This document shows positions 1 to 9,549 of a stretch of DNA of 64,000 nt, one piece after another. Source of the stretch: Opitutaceae bacterium (GTDB lineage: Bacteria; Verrucomicrobiota; Verrucomicrobiia; Opitutales; Opitutaceae); NCBI GenBank assembly GCA_016711225.1, contig JADJTK010000001.1, positions 1-64,000 on the forward strand. The letters run 5' to 3'. Position 1 is the first letter of the stretch. The number at the start of each line of letters is the position of its first letter. The translations under genes and the position numbers were made by a program. Below the pieces are notes generated by a model that was not told the origin of the DNA, ran no database searches, and saw only the letters and a list, made by a program, of their open reading frames with translations.

Positions 1-75
1 GTAGCGCCCGCACAGCACGAGTTGCCAGACTTCGAAGACGAGGAAGATCGGGGTGAGAGCGAGCAGCCAGAGCAT
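1..75 (-). CDS. N-terminus of an unidentified membrane protein (cut by window edge)
   Basis: Only about 25 codons lie in the window. Read leftwards they give a hydrophobic start, MLWLLALTPIFLVFEVW, which looks like a membrane segment or an uncleaved signal. The same frame stays open upstream to about position 144 with an arginine-rich stretch (RRRAQDRR), so the true start may be further right and the arginines may be a positive-inside flank. No family can be recognised from so little. Confidence 0.3.
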   Translation of the reverse strand, partial: MLWLLALTPIFLVFEVWQLVLCGRY

Positions 76-413
76 GGCGGTGAGGTTGCGGCGATCCTGC
101 GCGCGGCGGCGGTGCAAGGCAAGGGGCTGGATTCGCGGTAGGCCACGGCGGTGACGTGGCCCGATCCCGGACTTCCGGACGACAGAAGGTAACGAAGGAA
201 ACGGCAATCGGGACGGCGCGCTAAATCAACGAGGCATTGTCGCCGGTTTTAGGATTGAACGCTGTTGTGTTCGTAATTATTTACGACTTCGCCCTTGCGT
301 GGGGGCGGGAGGCCCTTCTGCCTCGCCGCTGAGAACTACCGGCAGGACGGCGAGGGCTGGCCTACCGGGGAGCAATACTTCCGGGGCCTTCGGGTCCGCC
401 AAACCCTTTCGCC
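76..413. other. Gene-free stretch with two repeat remnants
   Basis: I see no credible gene here. Positions 138-163 hold a GTAG-led copy of a repeat found again near 9634 and 31747. Positions 183-205 hold a low-complexity run (ACAGAAGGTAACGAAGG) of a type seen again near 47615. A T-rich segment around 260-290 could contain a promoter for the downstream gene, but I cannot define -35/-10 boxes with confidence. Confidence 0.4.
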
Positions 414-1103
414 ATGATCCCCAAGCGTTTCCTTTGCCTCCTTGTCGGGGCGCTGGCCCCGACCGTCCACGCCGCCCTCGATCGTGACCATGATGGCCTA
501 TCTGATATCTGGGAGGTCTTGCATCCCACGGCCGTGCCACCCGAGGCCGACCTCGATGGCGACGGCGCCAGCAACCGCGATGAAGCTGTGGCCGATACCG
601 ATCCCGCTTCCGCGGCCAGCCGCCTCGCCGTCGTCCCGCAGCGCGATCCTGCCGGCAACCTCGTGCTCCACTGGACGGGGGTGGCCGGCAAACACTACGT
701 GATCGAATCCTCCACCGATCTGCGCACCTGGACGCCGCAGGCCGAGGATCGCACCGGCACCAGCTTCGAGGTCATCGTGCGCCCCGTCGGCACCGGGCCG
801 GGCCGCGAGTTCTGGCGCATCGCTGTATCCGATGCGGATACCGATCGCGACGGCCTCAACGACTGGGAGGAGATCCAGCTCGGCACTTCGTCCACCGCTG
901 CCGACACCGACCACGACGGCCTGCCCGACGCCTGGGAAGCCGGCTACGGCCTCGATCCCCTCGTCGACGATGCCACCGCCGATCCGGACGGCGATGACTT
1001 CACCAATCTTCAAGAGTTCGCCGCGGGGATGAATCCGACGCTATCGCCGCTGGTGGCGGGCGGGGCGATCGTAGCGCTGCAGGTCTACTGCCCCGGGCCG
1101 TAA
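414..1103 (+). CDS. Secreted thrombospondin-type-3-like calcium-binding repeat protein
   Basis: A 229-residue exported protein. The start gives a short signal peptide (MIPKRFLCLLVGALAPTVHA) followed by acidic Dx(D/N)xDG loops: LDRDHDGLSD right after the signal, EADLDGDGASN near residue 45, and DTDRDGLNDWEE, DTDHDGLPDAWE and DPDGDDFTN between about residues 140 and 205. Such loops are known to bind calcium in thrombospondin type 3 and dockerin-like repeats. The middle section (about residues 65-130) lacks these loops and resembles the short 'FYRLE/WRI'-type C-terminal modules of planctomycete and verrucomicrobial exported proteins. It sits just ahead of the RHS gene, so it could be co-expressed cell-surface material. 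The exact role is unknown. Confidence 0.75.
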   Translation: MIPKRFLCLLVGALAPTVHAALDRDHDGLSDIWEVLHPTAVPPEADLDGDGASNRDEAVADTDPASAASRLAVVPQRDPAGNLVLHWTGVAGKHYVIESSTDLRTWTPQAEDRTGTSFEVIVRPVGTGPGREFWRIAVSDADTDRDGLNDWEEIQLGTSSTAADTDHDGLPDAWEAGYGLDPLVDDATADPDGDDFTNLQEFAAGMNPTLSPLVAGGAIVALQVYCPGP

Positions 1104-1144
1104 CCATCCCGTCCGTCTTGTCCCACTTTTTCACTTTGCCTGAA

Positions 1145-4100
1145 ATGAGAACTCATTCGTTCCCGCTCCGTCTGCTCGCACGCTTCCTGTGGTCGCTATT
1201 GGCACTTACCGCTTCCGAGCTCGTCGCAGCCGACGGTTTGGGCATCGAGCAAATTATGCGCGAAGTGCAGGCACGGTTTTATATCGAAAACGGACGAAAT
1301 GCCGATAGATCCACGTGGTATTTTGCGTGGCCGGCCTGTCAGACAGGAACGAGCGCCCCCGCCTTTCCGCCAGACGGGTTCTATAGTAGAGATATGGAGT
1401 CCCCGCAAACTGCGGTGAGGATCGTTAGCGCCCTTGCAGATTGCATGTATTATAGAATTGATTTCAGCAAATACGCCCTCCTCCCTTTTGACGGGGTTGC
1501 AAGATTCCAAGCAATGCGGAACTTTCAGATGCCAGGCTACTCTATCACTGAGAGCAATTACATCCAAGTAGTGGAGGCGATTCGGCTACACATTGAATCG
1601 GCGAAGTATCGGTCTGTCAGTGTCGAAGTATGGGGTCCCTACTACAAGATAGTTGGCGCGAACTATGCCAGGTGTGCATGGCCGTGGAGTTGCACACTGG
1701 AGGCGACCAAGGATCATGTTTTAGAGGAATTCTTGTCAAAACCTTGGACTTACGGTCCGTACGGCGAAGCCTGTAAATACTCGTGGTGTGGCGAAGACTC
1801 GTCCACGGTTCGGGCTTCGCTCAACAGCCGTAACGCCCGCATCAATGGGGATCTATTGTGGTTTGGCGGCACAACCGAAATCTATCTCAAGCTTTATCCC
1901 TACGGTACTGCTTCGGGTGCGGGAGCCCCAGTGGTTGTCGACGGTCTGCTCCACCGATGGAGATCCTATTCGATTCCCGAGGCGCCTCAGGAGGATGGGC
2001 CCAATCGTGAATGGACTTCGCCTGATGAGCTTATATCGACAGACGATATCGATGCTTTTGAATGGGCTCAAAATCCCGGCATGGAGGCTTATAGCGGCTG
2101 GACACTGCAAAACGGGCAGGATCGAGTGCTAGCCATTCGCGAGCCCGACTTCAAAACCGACCCTGACGATATCGACTGCTGCTCCAGTTGCTCTGACGGC
2201 GCCTGCCCGGCCGGCAAGGTGCACCCCTCCACCGGCAGCGTTCAGCTCACCCTTTCCCTGGGCAAACGCACCAACGGCCTGCCTGCCGGCTCGCTCTATC
2301 TCCACGAACAGGAGCCCGGCACCGCTCTCAGCACGCCCGCCGGTTCGAAGCTCGCCGCCTACTCCGGCGCTATCACCAAGCTCGCTGGCAACGTTCTTCG
2401 CCAAGTGAAGGTTGATGCCGTCTTGGCTGACATTGTCACGACTAGCGCCACCACGTGGGAGATCCGTTTCTTCGCTCCCGGCCAGATCGGCTCCGTGGGC
2501 GCCGATGGCCTCTATAATCAGACTGGCAAGACCGCTTATCAAATCGTTGCCTTCTCCGCCCAATCCACCGGGGAGGTTTTTGATCGCCTCGCCGTCACCG
2601 AAACCGACGATCTCGGCGATCGGAGCTACGACTACGTCTGGCAACAGACCGACACCGCCAAGGCTTGGACCCTCCAATTCCTCGACGTCACCTACGGCAC
2701 CCTCCGCCAGGAGCAGGTCGTTCGCGGCAAAGATGCCCAAGATCGAGCGACCAAAACCACCTCTGTCCTCGATGGCGCTGGCACGGTTCTCTCTCGCACG
2801 ACCGAGACCTCCGAGCGTTTTGACTGGGGCTCAGAAGTTGTCCTCGAAGCCACCGCGCACCTCGACTCCACCGGCGCCAGCCTCGGCGCCGATCGCACGC
2901 GCACGAATCATTACTATACCACCACCGATGCCGCCACTGGTGCGCTCGCTGGCCGTACGCGGGAAACCTACGAGGACGCCGGCGAGAAGTGGGTGCAGTA
3001 CGAGTACGATTCCGCCGGGCGCGTGTCCCTCCGTCGCGAGCAGTTTGGCGATTGCGAGCGCACCGCCGCCGACTCCGCCTGCCGTCTCACGGAGTTCGCC
3101 TACACCCATACCGATCTCAATGCCGACACCGTTTCCGACAACACCACCGTCGAAACCCTTTCCCTCCTGGGCCAAGTCGTCACACGCACCGTTGAGGTTT
3201 GGTTCGGCGGCGACGCGACCTCCTCGGTCTTCGGCGCGTACCGTCGCAAATGGGTGGCCACTGCCGCGGATCTCACCCTCACCGATCCCGCCGCGATCCT
3301 GGCCGCCCCCGGCACGCTGATCACTAAGTCTGGCTACTATTCGACCAGCGATGTCCTGAAATCCGGGCGCGAATGCTTCTCCCTCTCTCCCGACGGGCAG
3401 ATCCGCCTCACCGAGCGCTCCGCCGATGGCCTCACCGAGACCGTCTCCACTGGCATCCCCAACACCACCAACGACAAGATCACCGCCGGCACCAAGACCG
3501 TCACTGTCAAGAATTCCTCCGGTGGCCTGATGTCCGAGACCACCACTGATTTCGTCTCCGGCAAAACCCTCGCCCTCACCCAGGCCACCGCGTGGGACAC
3601 CTTCGGCCGGCCCACCGCCTTCTCCTACCTCGACGGCACCACCTCCACGCAGAACTTCGACTGCTGCGGCCTCAATAACGAGACCGACCGCGAAGGCGTC
3701 ACCACCTCCTACGTGCGCGACTCGATGAAGCGGGTCCGCGAACAAACCCGCGCCGGCATCACCACCAAGTTCACCCTCGATGCCCTCGGCCGCACCACCA
3801 AGACCCAGCGCGTCGCCGGTGGCACGACCATCACCACCGCGACCGCCGCCTTCGATAGCTTCGGCCACGCGCTCTCCTCCTCCGACGCCCTCAACCGCAG
3901 CACCACCGTTGTCGAGTCTGCCGATGCCTCCGGGCACCGAGTCGTCACCACCACGATCCCCGGCACCGGCACGCGCATCGAAACCTACGCGTTCGACGGC
4001 TCCCCTGCTCTCCATTGCCGGCACTGCTGCCGCGCCGGTGAACTACGAGTACGGTGTCGATACCGACGGCACCTTCGTGAAGGAGATCCGCCGCGGCTCA

Positions 4101-4255
4101 GGTTCCCCCGCGGCTTCCACCGAGTGGACCAAATCGTACACCGACTTCGCCGGCCGCCCCTCCAAGACCGCCTATGCCGACGGTGCGGTGAGCTCCCGCG
4201 CCTATTATGCCGCCAACGATTCCGTAGTCAGCCGGCGTGGAAAGCTGAAGGCTGA
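1145..4255 (+). CDS. RHS/YD-repeat surface protein, N-terminal fragment (frameshifted)
   Basis: First part of a very large RHS-type protein. An upstream TTG is in frame, but the ATG used here begins a clear signal peptide (MRTHSFPLRLLARFLWSLLA, then LTASELVAADG). Residues up to about 340 form an unrecognised, cysteine-containing domain written in noticeably more AT-rich DNA than the rest. A Cys cluster (DCCSSCSDGACPAG) follows, then YD-type repeats (EYDSAGRVSLRRE, FTLDALGRTTK). RHS repeats form a hollow beta-barrel that encapsulates a C-terminal effector. The reading continues correctly to TRIETYAFDG near 4000. After that the frame is nonsense and the family sequence resumes in the next frame (LLSIAGTAAAPVNYEYGVD), so one net base is gained. 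Whether this is mutation or sequencing error cannot be told from one sequence. Confidence 0.75.
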   Translation: MRTHSFPLRLLARFLWSLLALTASELVAADGLGIEQIMREVQARFYIENGRNADRSTWYFAWPACQTGTSAPAFPPDGFYSRDMESPQTAVRIVSALADCMYYRIDFSKYALLPFDGVARFQAMRNFQMPGYSITESNYIQVVEAIRLHIESAKYRSVSVEVWGPYYKIVGANYARCAWPWSCTLEATKDHVLEEFLSKPWTYGPYGEACKYSWCGEDSSTVRASLNSRNARINGDLLWFGGTTEIYLKLYPYGTASGAGAPVVVDGLLHRWRSYSIPEAPQEDGPNREWTSPDELISTDDIDAFEWAQNPGMEAYSGWTLQNGQDRVLAIREPDFKTDPDDIDCCSSCSDGACPAGKVHPSTGSVQLTLSLGKRTNGLPAGSLYLHEQEPGTALSTPAGSKLAAYSGAITKLAGNVLRQVKVDAVLADIVTTSATTWEIRFFAPGQIGSVGADGLYNQTGKTAYQIVAFSAQSTGEVFDRLAVTETDDLGDRSYDYVWQQTDTAKAWTLQFLDVTYGTLRQEQVVRGKDAQDRATKTTSVLDGAGTVLSRTTETSERFDWGSEVVLEATAHLDSTGASLGADRTRTNHYYTTTDAATGALAGRTRETYEDAGEKWVQYEYDSAGRVSLRREQFGDCERTAADSACRLTEFAYTHTDLNADTVSDNTTVETLSLLGQVVTRTVEVWFGGDATSSVFGAYRRKWVATAADLTLTDPAAILAAPGTLITKSGYYSTSDVLKSGRECFSLSPDGQIRLTERSADGLTETVSTGIPNTTNDKITAGTKTVTVKNSSGGLMSETTTDFVSGKTLALTQATAWDTFGRPTAFSYLDGTTSTQNFDCCGLNNETDREGVTTSYVRDSMKRVREQTRAGITTKFTLDALGRTTKTQRVAGGTTITTATAAFDSFGHALSSSDALNRSTTVVESADASGHRVVTTTIPGTGTRIETYAFDGSPALHCRHCCRAGELRVRCRYRRHLREGDPPRLRFPRGFHRVDQIVHRLRRPPLQDRLCRRCGELPRLLCRQRFRSQPAWKAEG

Positions 4256-6239
4256 GACCCTCCCGGCCGACAGCGACACTCCCGGCGCCATCGGCGTGCG
4301 CACCCTCTACGACTACGACTCCCTCGGCCGCGCCTCCGTCACCGCCCTCGATCTCGACCGCGATGGCGTGATCGACTTCGACGGCACCGACCGCATCAGC
4401 CGCACCACCCGCAGTTTCCTCACCGCCCACGGCACCACCGTCGAGCGCACCGTCACCGAAACCTGGGCCACCGACAATACCAACGCCCCGTCTACCGTAG
4501 CCACGGTCGACCGCGCCGTCGACGGTCTGCGCAGTTGGTCCACCACCAACGGCCTTCCTACGTCCTCGGTCACCGCTTTCCCCACCGCCGGAAACCGCAC
4601 CGCGACTGTTATCGCGCCTGACAACACCTCCGTCACTCGCACTTACACGCAGGGGCGTCTCTCCACCGAAACCCGGTTTGCTGTCGATGCCACCGTACTC
4701 GAAATCGTTCGTTACGGGTACGATGCCAACGCCCGCCTCGTCGAGACCCGCCGCTACGCCGACAACGCCACTGCCGCCGCCGATTCCGTCACCGGCACAC
4801 TGCCTTCGGCCTTCAGCCTTCAGTCTTCGGCTCCTGGCGTCCTCGCCACCACCGTCACCTACTTCGACGACGATCAGATCCACACGGTCACCACTCCGGA
4901 TCCCGACCCCATCCGCACCGGTTCCGGCTACGACCCGCAGACGACCACGTATGCCTATGACGCCGCCGGTCGCCTGGGCACCACGACGTTGGCCGACACC
5001 ACCACCGTCACCCAGGAGTATTTTCCCAACGGCCAATTGAAGAAGACCTATGGCTCGCGCACCTACCCGCAGGAGTACACCTACGATTCCCAAGGCCGCC
5101 TCAAGACCCTGAAAACTTGGCAAAACTACGCCTCGGCGACCGGAGCCGCGGTCACCACTTGGAACTACGACCCCGTTCGCGGTTGGCTCTTGAGCAAACG
5201 TGACGCCGCCAACTCCGGCCCCACCTACACCTATTGGCCTTCCGGTCGCCTGCACACCCGCACCTGGGCGCGCACCGTCGCCGGCCAGCCGCTGTTTGCC
5301 ACCTACACGTTCAACAACGCTGGTGATCTCGCCACCATCGACTATTCCGATACAACACCCGATGTCGGCTTTGTCTACGATCGGCTCGGTCGTCGCACCA
5401 CCACCACCGACGCCGCCGGCACGCTCGTCACGACCTACGAAGGACTTACCGCCGCCACTGACGATGAGACCTACGCCGCCGCTTCGCCGCTCCTGCCCGG
5501 CCTGGCAGTCACCCGCACTCGGGACTCGCTGCTGCGGCCCTTCGGCCTCGCCGGGGAAGTGACAAGTACCAAGGCCCAAGTGACAAATGCCGCCTACTCC
5601 TATCAGCCGCAGAGCGGCCGACTGGACACCATCACCGCCGGCGTCCTCACGCATACCTACACCTACCAGCCCCAGTCGTCGCTGGTTGCGACGCTTACCC
5701 AGAAGAAGTCCGGCGCCAGGGTCCTGACCACCACCAAGCTCTACGACCACCTCAACCGCCTCACTTCCGCGGCCTCCGTGGGTAGCGGCGCCGCTTCGGC
5801 GCCGACCTCCGCCGGCTACGCCTACAACTCCGCCAACCAGCGCACCCGGCTTACCCGGGAGGACGGCGCGTACTGGAGCTACGGTTATGATGCGCTCGGT
5901 CAGGTGAACGCCGCCACCAAGCATCTCGCCGACGCTACGACCATCCTCGGCCTCCTTCAGGCCTTCACCTTCGACGAGATCGGCAATCGCCTCACCGCCT
6001 CCTCGTCCGTTCCCTCGGTGTCCTCCGTGCCCTCTGTGGTGAGCACGTATACTCCGAATCTTCTCAACCAGTACGAGCAGCGCACGGTGCCACCGGTGGT
6101 CGACGTGCTCGGCTCGGCCCACCCGGACGCCACCGTCACCGTCAACTTCCAGCCCACCACCCGGCAGGGCCCGCGCTGGGCGGCCGAACTATCCGTTCGA
6201 CAACTCCGCCGCCCCTGCTTACCCCGAGCGCCCGCGTGA
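3999..6239 (+). pseudogene. RHS/YD-repeat protein, middle fragment
   Basis: Continuation of the RHS gene after the frameshift near 4000. It consists almost entirely of YD repeats (LYDYDSLGRASVTALD, YAYDAAGRLGTTTL, YTYDSQGRLKTLK, FVYDRLGRRTTTTDA, YGYDALGQVNAATK). It carries in-frame low-complexity insertions absent from the repeat pattern: an FSLQSS-type run at 4799-4835, VTSTKAQVT at 5557-5590, and VPSVSSVPSVVS at 6005-6045. Between about 6165 and 6235 the frame breaks twice more: AEL, then PFDNSAAPAYPE, then VIGVRSS lie in three different frames. The start given is the approximate join, not a start codon. Confidence 0.65.
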
Positions 6240-7501
6240 TCGGCGTACGTTCCAGTCAAGGACCCAACGGCGAGGATGCCGTGGCCGAAGAAACTCGGCA
6301 GGCCTTCGTCGCCAAATCGCCCGAACTCTTCACCTACGATCTCGACGGCAACCTCACCTCCGATGGCCGCTGGACCTATGGTTGGGATGCGGAGAACCGA
6401 CTCACCTTGATGGAGACCCTGTAGGCCGCGGTCAGCGCCGGGCTTCCCCGCCCAAAGCTCGAATTTGCCTACGACTCCGCCGGTCGCCGCCTCCGCAAGC
6501 AGGTGTCGAACTGGAGCGGGAGCGCCTACGCCCTCGCGAGCGATACCCGCTTCCTCTACGATGGGTGGAACCTCCTCGCTGAGTTCAGCGTTCAGGGTTC
6601 AGTGTTCAGCGTTCAGCGTTCCTTCACCTGGGGCTTGGATCTGAGCGGCAGTTCCCAGGGGGCCGGTGGGGTGGGTGGCCTGCTTCAGGTTTCAGTCCTC
6701 CAGCCTTCCGTCTTCAGCCTCCTGCCTGCCTTTGACGGCAACGGCAACCTCATCGCCGCCTACGATTCCGCCTCCGGCACTCGCGTGGCCGACTACGAGT
6801 ACGGCCCCTTTGGCGAAGTCGTGAAATCCGCCGGTCCCGCTGCCGCCGCGAATCCCTTCGGCTTTAGCACGAAGTACACCGACTCCGAAACCGGTCTGCT
6901 CTACTACGGTTTCAGATACTACAACACCTCCACAGGCCGGTGGCTATCCAGAGATCCCATCGAGGAAAAGGGCGGAGCGAACCTGTATGGAATGGTTGGG
7001 AACGATGCGCTCAATCGGTTTGATCCGTTGGGGCTCTTGGATGGAGGCCGTAGTAACACAATGATTGGATATCAGTTTCCAGTCCTCCCGAATCCACCCA
7101 GCCCGACCCCCGGCGAGATTGCAGAGGGAGAAAGCCTTTGCGACCTCTATAAGATTGGTGGCAATTGCTGTCGCAAGGGACAGTCTATAACGGATCCATA
7201 TCCGAGTACGGCACGCACCGTCTGCAAGCGATTCATCAGGAAGTATGCCGCGGTTGGTGGCTATGCTGGGCTTTCCAAGGTCAAGTGCGTCGCACGTTGT
7301 CTCGTTGCTGCCGACAGCTCGATACAGGCCTCCACAACTTCTTGTTGCGAAAGAAACTCGAAACGCCTCTACGCCCATATCACGTGCTACAAACAATGCG
7401 GGTTCGTGCCGACTAGCGGTCTTCCAGAGGGTGCTTATGACGTCGGTATATTTGATCTGATTCCAGATGCGGCACGCAGCTTCTTTGGAGGATGTAACTA
7501 A
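6236..7501 (+). pseudogene. RHS core domain and cysteine-rich C-terminal tip (in-frame stop at 6422-6424)
   Basis: Last part of the RHS gene. It opens with GPNGEDAVAEETRQAFVAK and YDLDGNLTSDGRWTYGWDAE, meets an in-frame TAG at 6422-6424, then continues (LEFAYDSAGRRLRKQ). The hallmark RHS-associated core follows (YTDSETGLLYYGFRYYNTS, GRWLSRDPIEE, NLYGMVGNDALNRFDPLGL). After DPLGL comes a tip of about 150 residues (7051-7498) unrelated to YD repeats. It has eleven cysteines, including three CC or CxxxC clusters, and lower GC. In RHS systems this tip is the variable effector. I do not recognise this one, and its many cysteines suggest a disulfide-bonded extracytoplasmic protein. Runs at 6582-6621 and 6682-6729 are STRR-like insertions in frame. 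Confidence 0.65.
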
Positions 7502-7503
7502 AC

Positions 7504-7953
7504 ATGAAACACGAGTACCCTTCACTGCTGCGCGTTCTGTTGGTTTTTGGCTTGTTGGGCCCTCTTTTGGGGGGCTTGGCACAAGGTTGCCTGTTGGCTG
7601 GGCGATCAATGGTACAGTACGACGGCGCCGACGTAGTTTTTAGGATCATTGTGACTGGCTTCGTCTCGCTCGTTTTCTCTGTGATTCTTTCGCTGCCCGT
7701 TGCCTTCATCGTCTATCTAGCCTTCCGCAAAATCGCTTTGTATTACGCGCTCTCTTGGTATCTGTGCGGAGTTGCCGGGATCATCGTGGGCTGCCTCTTC
7801 TCGGTTTATCCATTTGTTATTGGCTATCGCGATCTGCGGCTTTGCTTGGCGGGGGCCTGTATCGGGTTTTGCTGTGGCTTGCTTTGCGTGAGTTCGAGCC
7901 CCAAAGCCGAGAAGATTGGGCACGCATCCGATACCTCTGTCGATTTGCGGTGA
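7504..7953 (+). CDS. Small polytopic membrane protein, candidate RHS immunity protein
   Basis: A 149-residue protein whose ATG lies 2 bp after the RHS stop codon, so the two are almost certainly co-transcribed. It has four hydrophobic segments: LLRVLLVFGLLGPLLGGLA, then about residues 45-75, 80-100 and 110-130. The C-terminal tail is short and polar (SSSPKAEKIGHASDTSVDLR). Its base composition matches the RHS tip rather than the surrounding genes. No family is recognised. Position, size and shared composition are what is expected of an immunity protein cognate to the RHS tip. A membrane location would fit a tip that attacks the envelope. This is inference from context only. Confidence 0.6.
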   Translation: MKHEYPSLLRVLLVFGLLGPLLGGLAQGCLLAGRSMVQYDGADVVFRIIVTGFVSLVFSVILSLPVAFIVYLAFRKIALYYALSWYLCGVAGIIVGCLFSVYPFVIGYRDLRLCLAGACIGFCCGLLCVSSSPKAEKIGHASDTSVDLR

Positions 7954-8385
7954 CAGAACCCAGCGGCACGTCTCGCGCCAGCGCTGCGTCGCGAACTCCT
8001 TGGCGCTGATCACGAGCCCTGCTTCCTCCTCCGCTTGCGCTCCGTCCGGTAAGCACCTTCCCCGCCGGCGGCGGCCAGTGCGCGAGGAATCGCGCACGAG
8101 GCGGCGCTCCTGGAACACCCGCGCCGTCGCCGTCGTGTCTCCACTTCGCTGACGCTGCGTTCTCGCCCCGTCGGCGACCGCCGAATTTGCCCGGCGTGGC
8201 CCCGCTGCGCCCGGCAGGCTGCCGCGAACGCCTCAACCGCCACCGTCCCCGGCGCGCTAACGCTTGCCCAGGCGGCGGCGGGTCGGCGTGCGCGCTCGCT
8301 TCGCTTCGGCCTGCGGCTGCGGTCGCTACGCTCCCTGCGGCCGGGTCCGTGGAGGCCCGGCGCTCGCAGGGGAGCTAACAGGGAC
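7954..8385. other. Gene-free GC-rich stretch
   Basis: No ORF here looks like a protein. All translations are arginine, alanine, serine and proline-rich without motifs. The DNA contains loose echoes of TCGCTTCGCTTCGG and CGGTCGCTACGCTCC type sequence but no clean repeat. It may be decayed mobile DNA on the left of the transposase, but I cannot show that. Confidence 0.35.
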
Positions 8386-8443
8386 AGGTCAGAAATTTTA
8401 GACATAAAACCACTTGTGGTTACAATTCCGGGCCGGAGGGCCT
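8386..8443 (+). repeat. Candidate left end of the RAYT element
   Basis: The sequence GGACAGGTCAGAAATTTTAG is followed by the inverted repeat AACCAC-TT-GTGGTT (about 8409-8422), then a purine-rich GGAGGG 3 bp ahead of the transposase ATG. I recall a very similar GACAGGTCAGAAATTT stretch in front of other Y1-type transposase genes in environmental genomes, so this may be the conserved leader or end of the element. The GGAGGG is the likely ribosome binding site, although its spacing is short and the next in-frame ATG (8459) would also suit it. Confidence 0.4.
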
Positions 8444-9428
8444 ATGAGAGTCGGTCGAATGAAGATTTCCCCAGAGGTGGGGGAGGCGGCCTACCACTGT
8501 ATGACACGAGTGGTGGCCGGGGACCGGTTGCTCGACGACACCGCCAAGGAAGTGCTGCGCAAGCAGCTCTGGCTGGTGGCCGAATTCTGCGGGGTGGAAG
8601 TCCTCACCTACGCGATCATGAGCAACCACTTCCATGTGCTGCTCAAGGTGCCCAAGAAGACGATTCCCCCGGACGAGGAACTGCTACGCCGCTACAAGCT
8701 GCTCCATCCCAAGCCGACCAAGTACCAGATCCAACGCCTCGAGGCCATTGAGGCGGTACTGAAGAGCGGAGCGCCTGCGGGCGAGGCGTGGCGGCGGCGC
8801 GAGCTCGCGCTGATGGGCGACGTCTCCGCCTTCATGAAGCTGCTCAAGCAGCGTTTCGCGATCTGGTTCAACAAGGCCCACCATCGCTACGGCACCCTCT
8901 TTGCGGAGCGCTTCAAGTCCGTCTTGATCGAACCCTCCGACCGGGGCTATGCGTACGGTTGCTTGCTATATCGACCTTAACCCCGTGCGGGCCGGGTTGG
9001 TCAAGGATCCTAAGGACTATCGTTTCTGTGGGTATGCCGAGGCCGTGGCGGGCCACGCCGGTGCGCGCGCCGGTCTGTGCCGGCTGCATGGACCCGACTG
9101 GGACCAGGTCCACGCGGCGCACCGTCTCGGCTTGTTTGGCACCGGGGCGGCCCGTCGTTTTGCCGGCGGCACGATCACGGCGGCTTCCTTCGGCAAGGTG
9201 TTGCGCGCGCACGGCCAGTTACCCCTGGCGACGGTGTTGCGTTGCCGGGTACGGTATTTCACCGACGCAGCCGTGCTCGGCTCCCAAGCCTTCGTTGCCA
9301 CCCAACTCGCGGCCTACCGCCGCCGCTACGGCGTGCGCAGCCATACCGCACCGCGTGCTCTGCTCCCGATCACCGACTGGGGCGGCCTCACCGCCCTGCG
9401 CGGTCTGCGCCAGAATCCGTTTGGGTGA
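8444..9428 (+). pseudogene. REP-associated tyrosine transposase (RAYT, Y1/HUH family), frameshifted
   Basis: A single-strand DNA transposase of the TnpA-REP type. The first frame begins ISPEVGEAAYHCMTRVVAGD and holds the metal-binding HUH motif as H62-F-H64 in YAIMSNHFHVLLKVP. It ends shortly after LFAERFKSVLIEPSDRG. The second frame continues at about 8946 with the helix carrying the catalytic tyrosine (ACYIDLNPVRAGLV, Tyr codon 8967-8969), followed by YRFCGYAEAVAG and a C-terminal tail ending ALRGLRQNPFG. The metal site and the nucleophile are therefore in different frames, with two bases apparently missing near 8945. As written the enzyme cannot be active unless the indel is a sequencing error. 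RAYTs are known to act on REP hairpins, and such hairpins lie directly downstream. Confidence 0.85.
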
Positions 9429-9440
9429 GCGCGAGGGGCT

Positions 9441-9491
9441 GGAGCGCACCGGTTGCCGAACCGGCTCGGGCGGGGCCTCGCCGTCCACCGA
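9441..9491 (+). repeat. RAYT-linked repeat, GGCTCGGGCGGRGCCTCG family, copy 1
   Basis: Starts 12 bp after the transposase stop. Contains CACCGGTTGCCGAACCGG (a hairpin-forming stretch) followed by GGCTCGGGCGGGGCCTCG and CCGTCCACC. The same block, with the same flank TGGAGCGCACCGG, follows the transposase remnant near 12711. Shorter copies lie at 46356 and 46557. Being tied to the transposase 3' end twice suggests it belongs to the element. Confidence 0.7.
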
Positions 9492-9549
9492 TTGTCCAGA
9501 ACAAGCCATTTTGACCGCGGATGGCGCGGATACGGATGGATTCGTTCGG

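Noticed and set aside
3990..4015. Programmed ribosomal frameshift in the RHS gene
   Set aside because: No slippery heptamer or following pseudoknot is evident, and other breaks plus an in-frame stop follow downstream. Mutation or indel error is simpler.
2831..6122. Long minus-strand ORFs antisense to the RHS gene
   Set aside because: They are shadows of a GC-rich coding strand: glycine, valine and alanine-rich, no motifs, while the plus strand shows clear YD repeats.
8010..8405. 131-codon minus-strand ORF left of the transposase
   Set aside because: Arg/Ser/Ala low-complexity translation without recognisable features, and no ribosome binding site.
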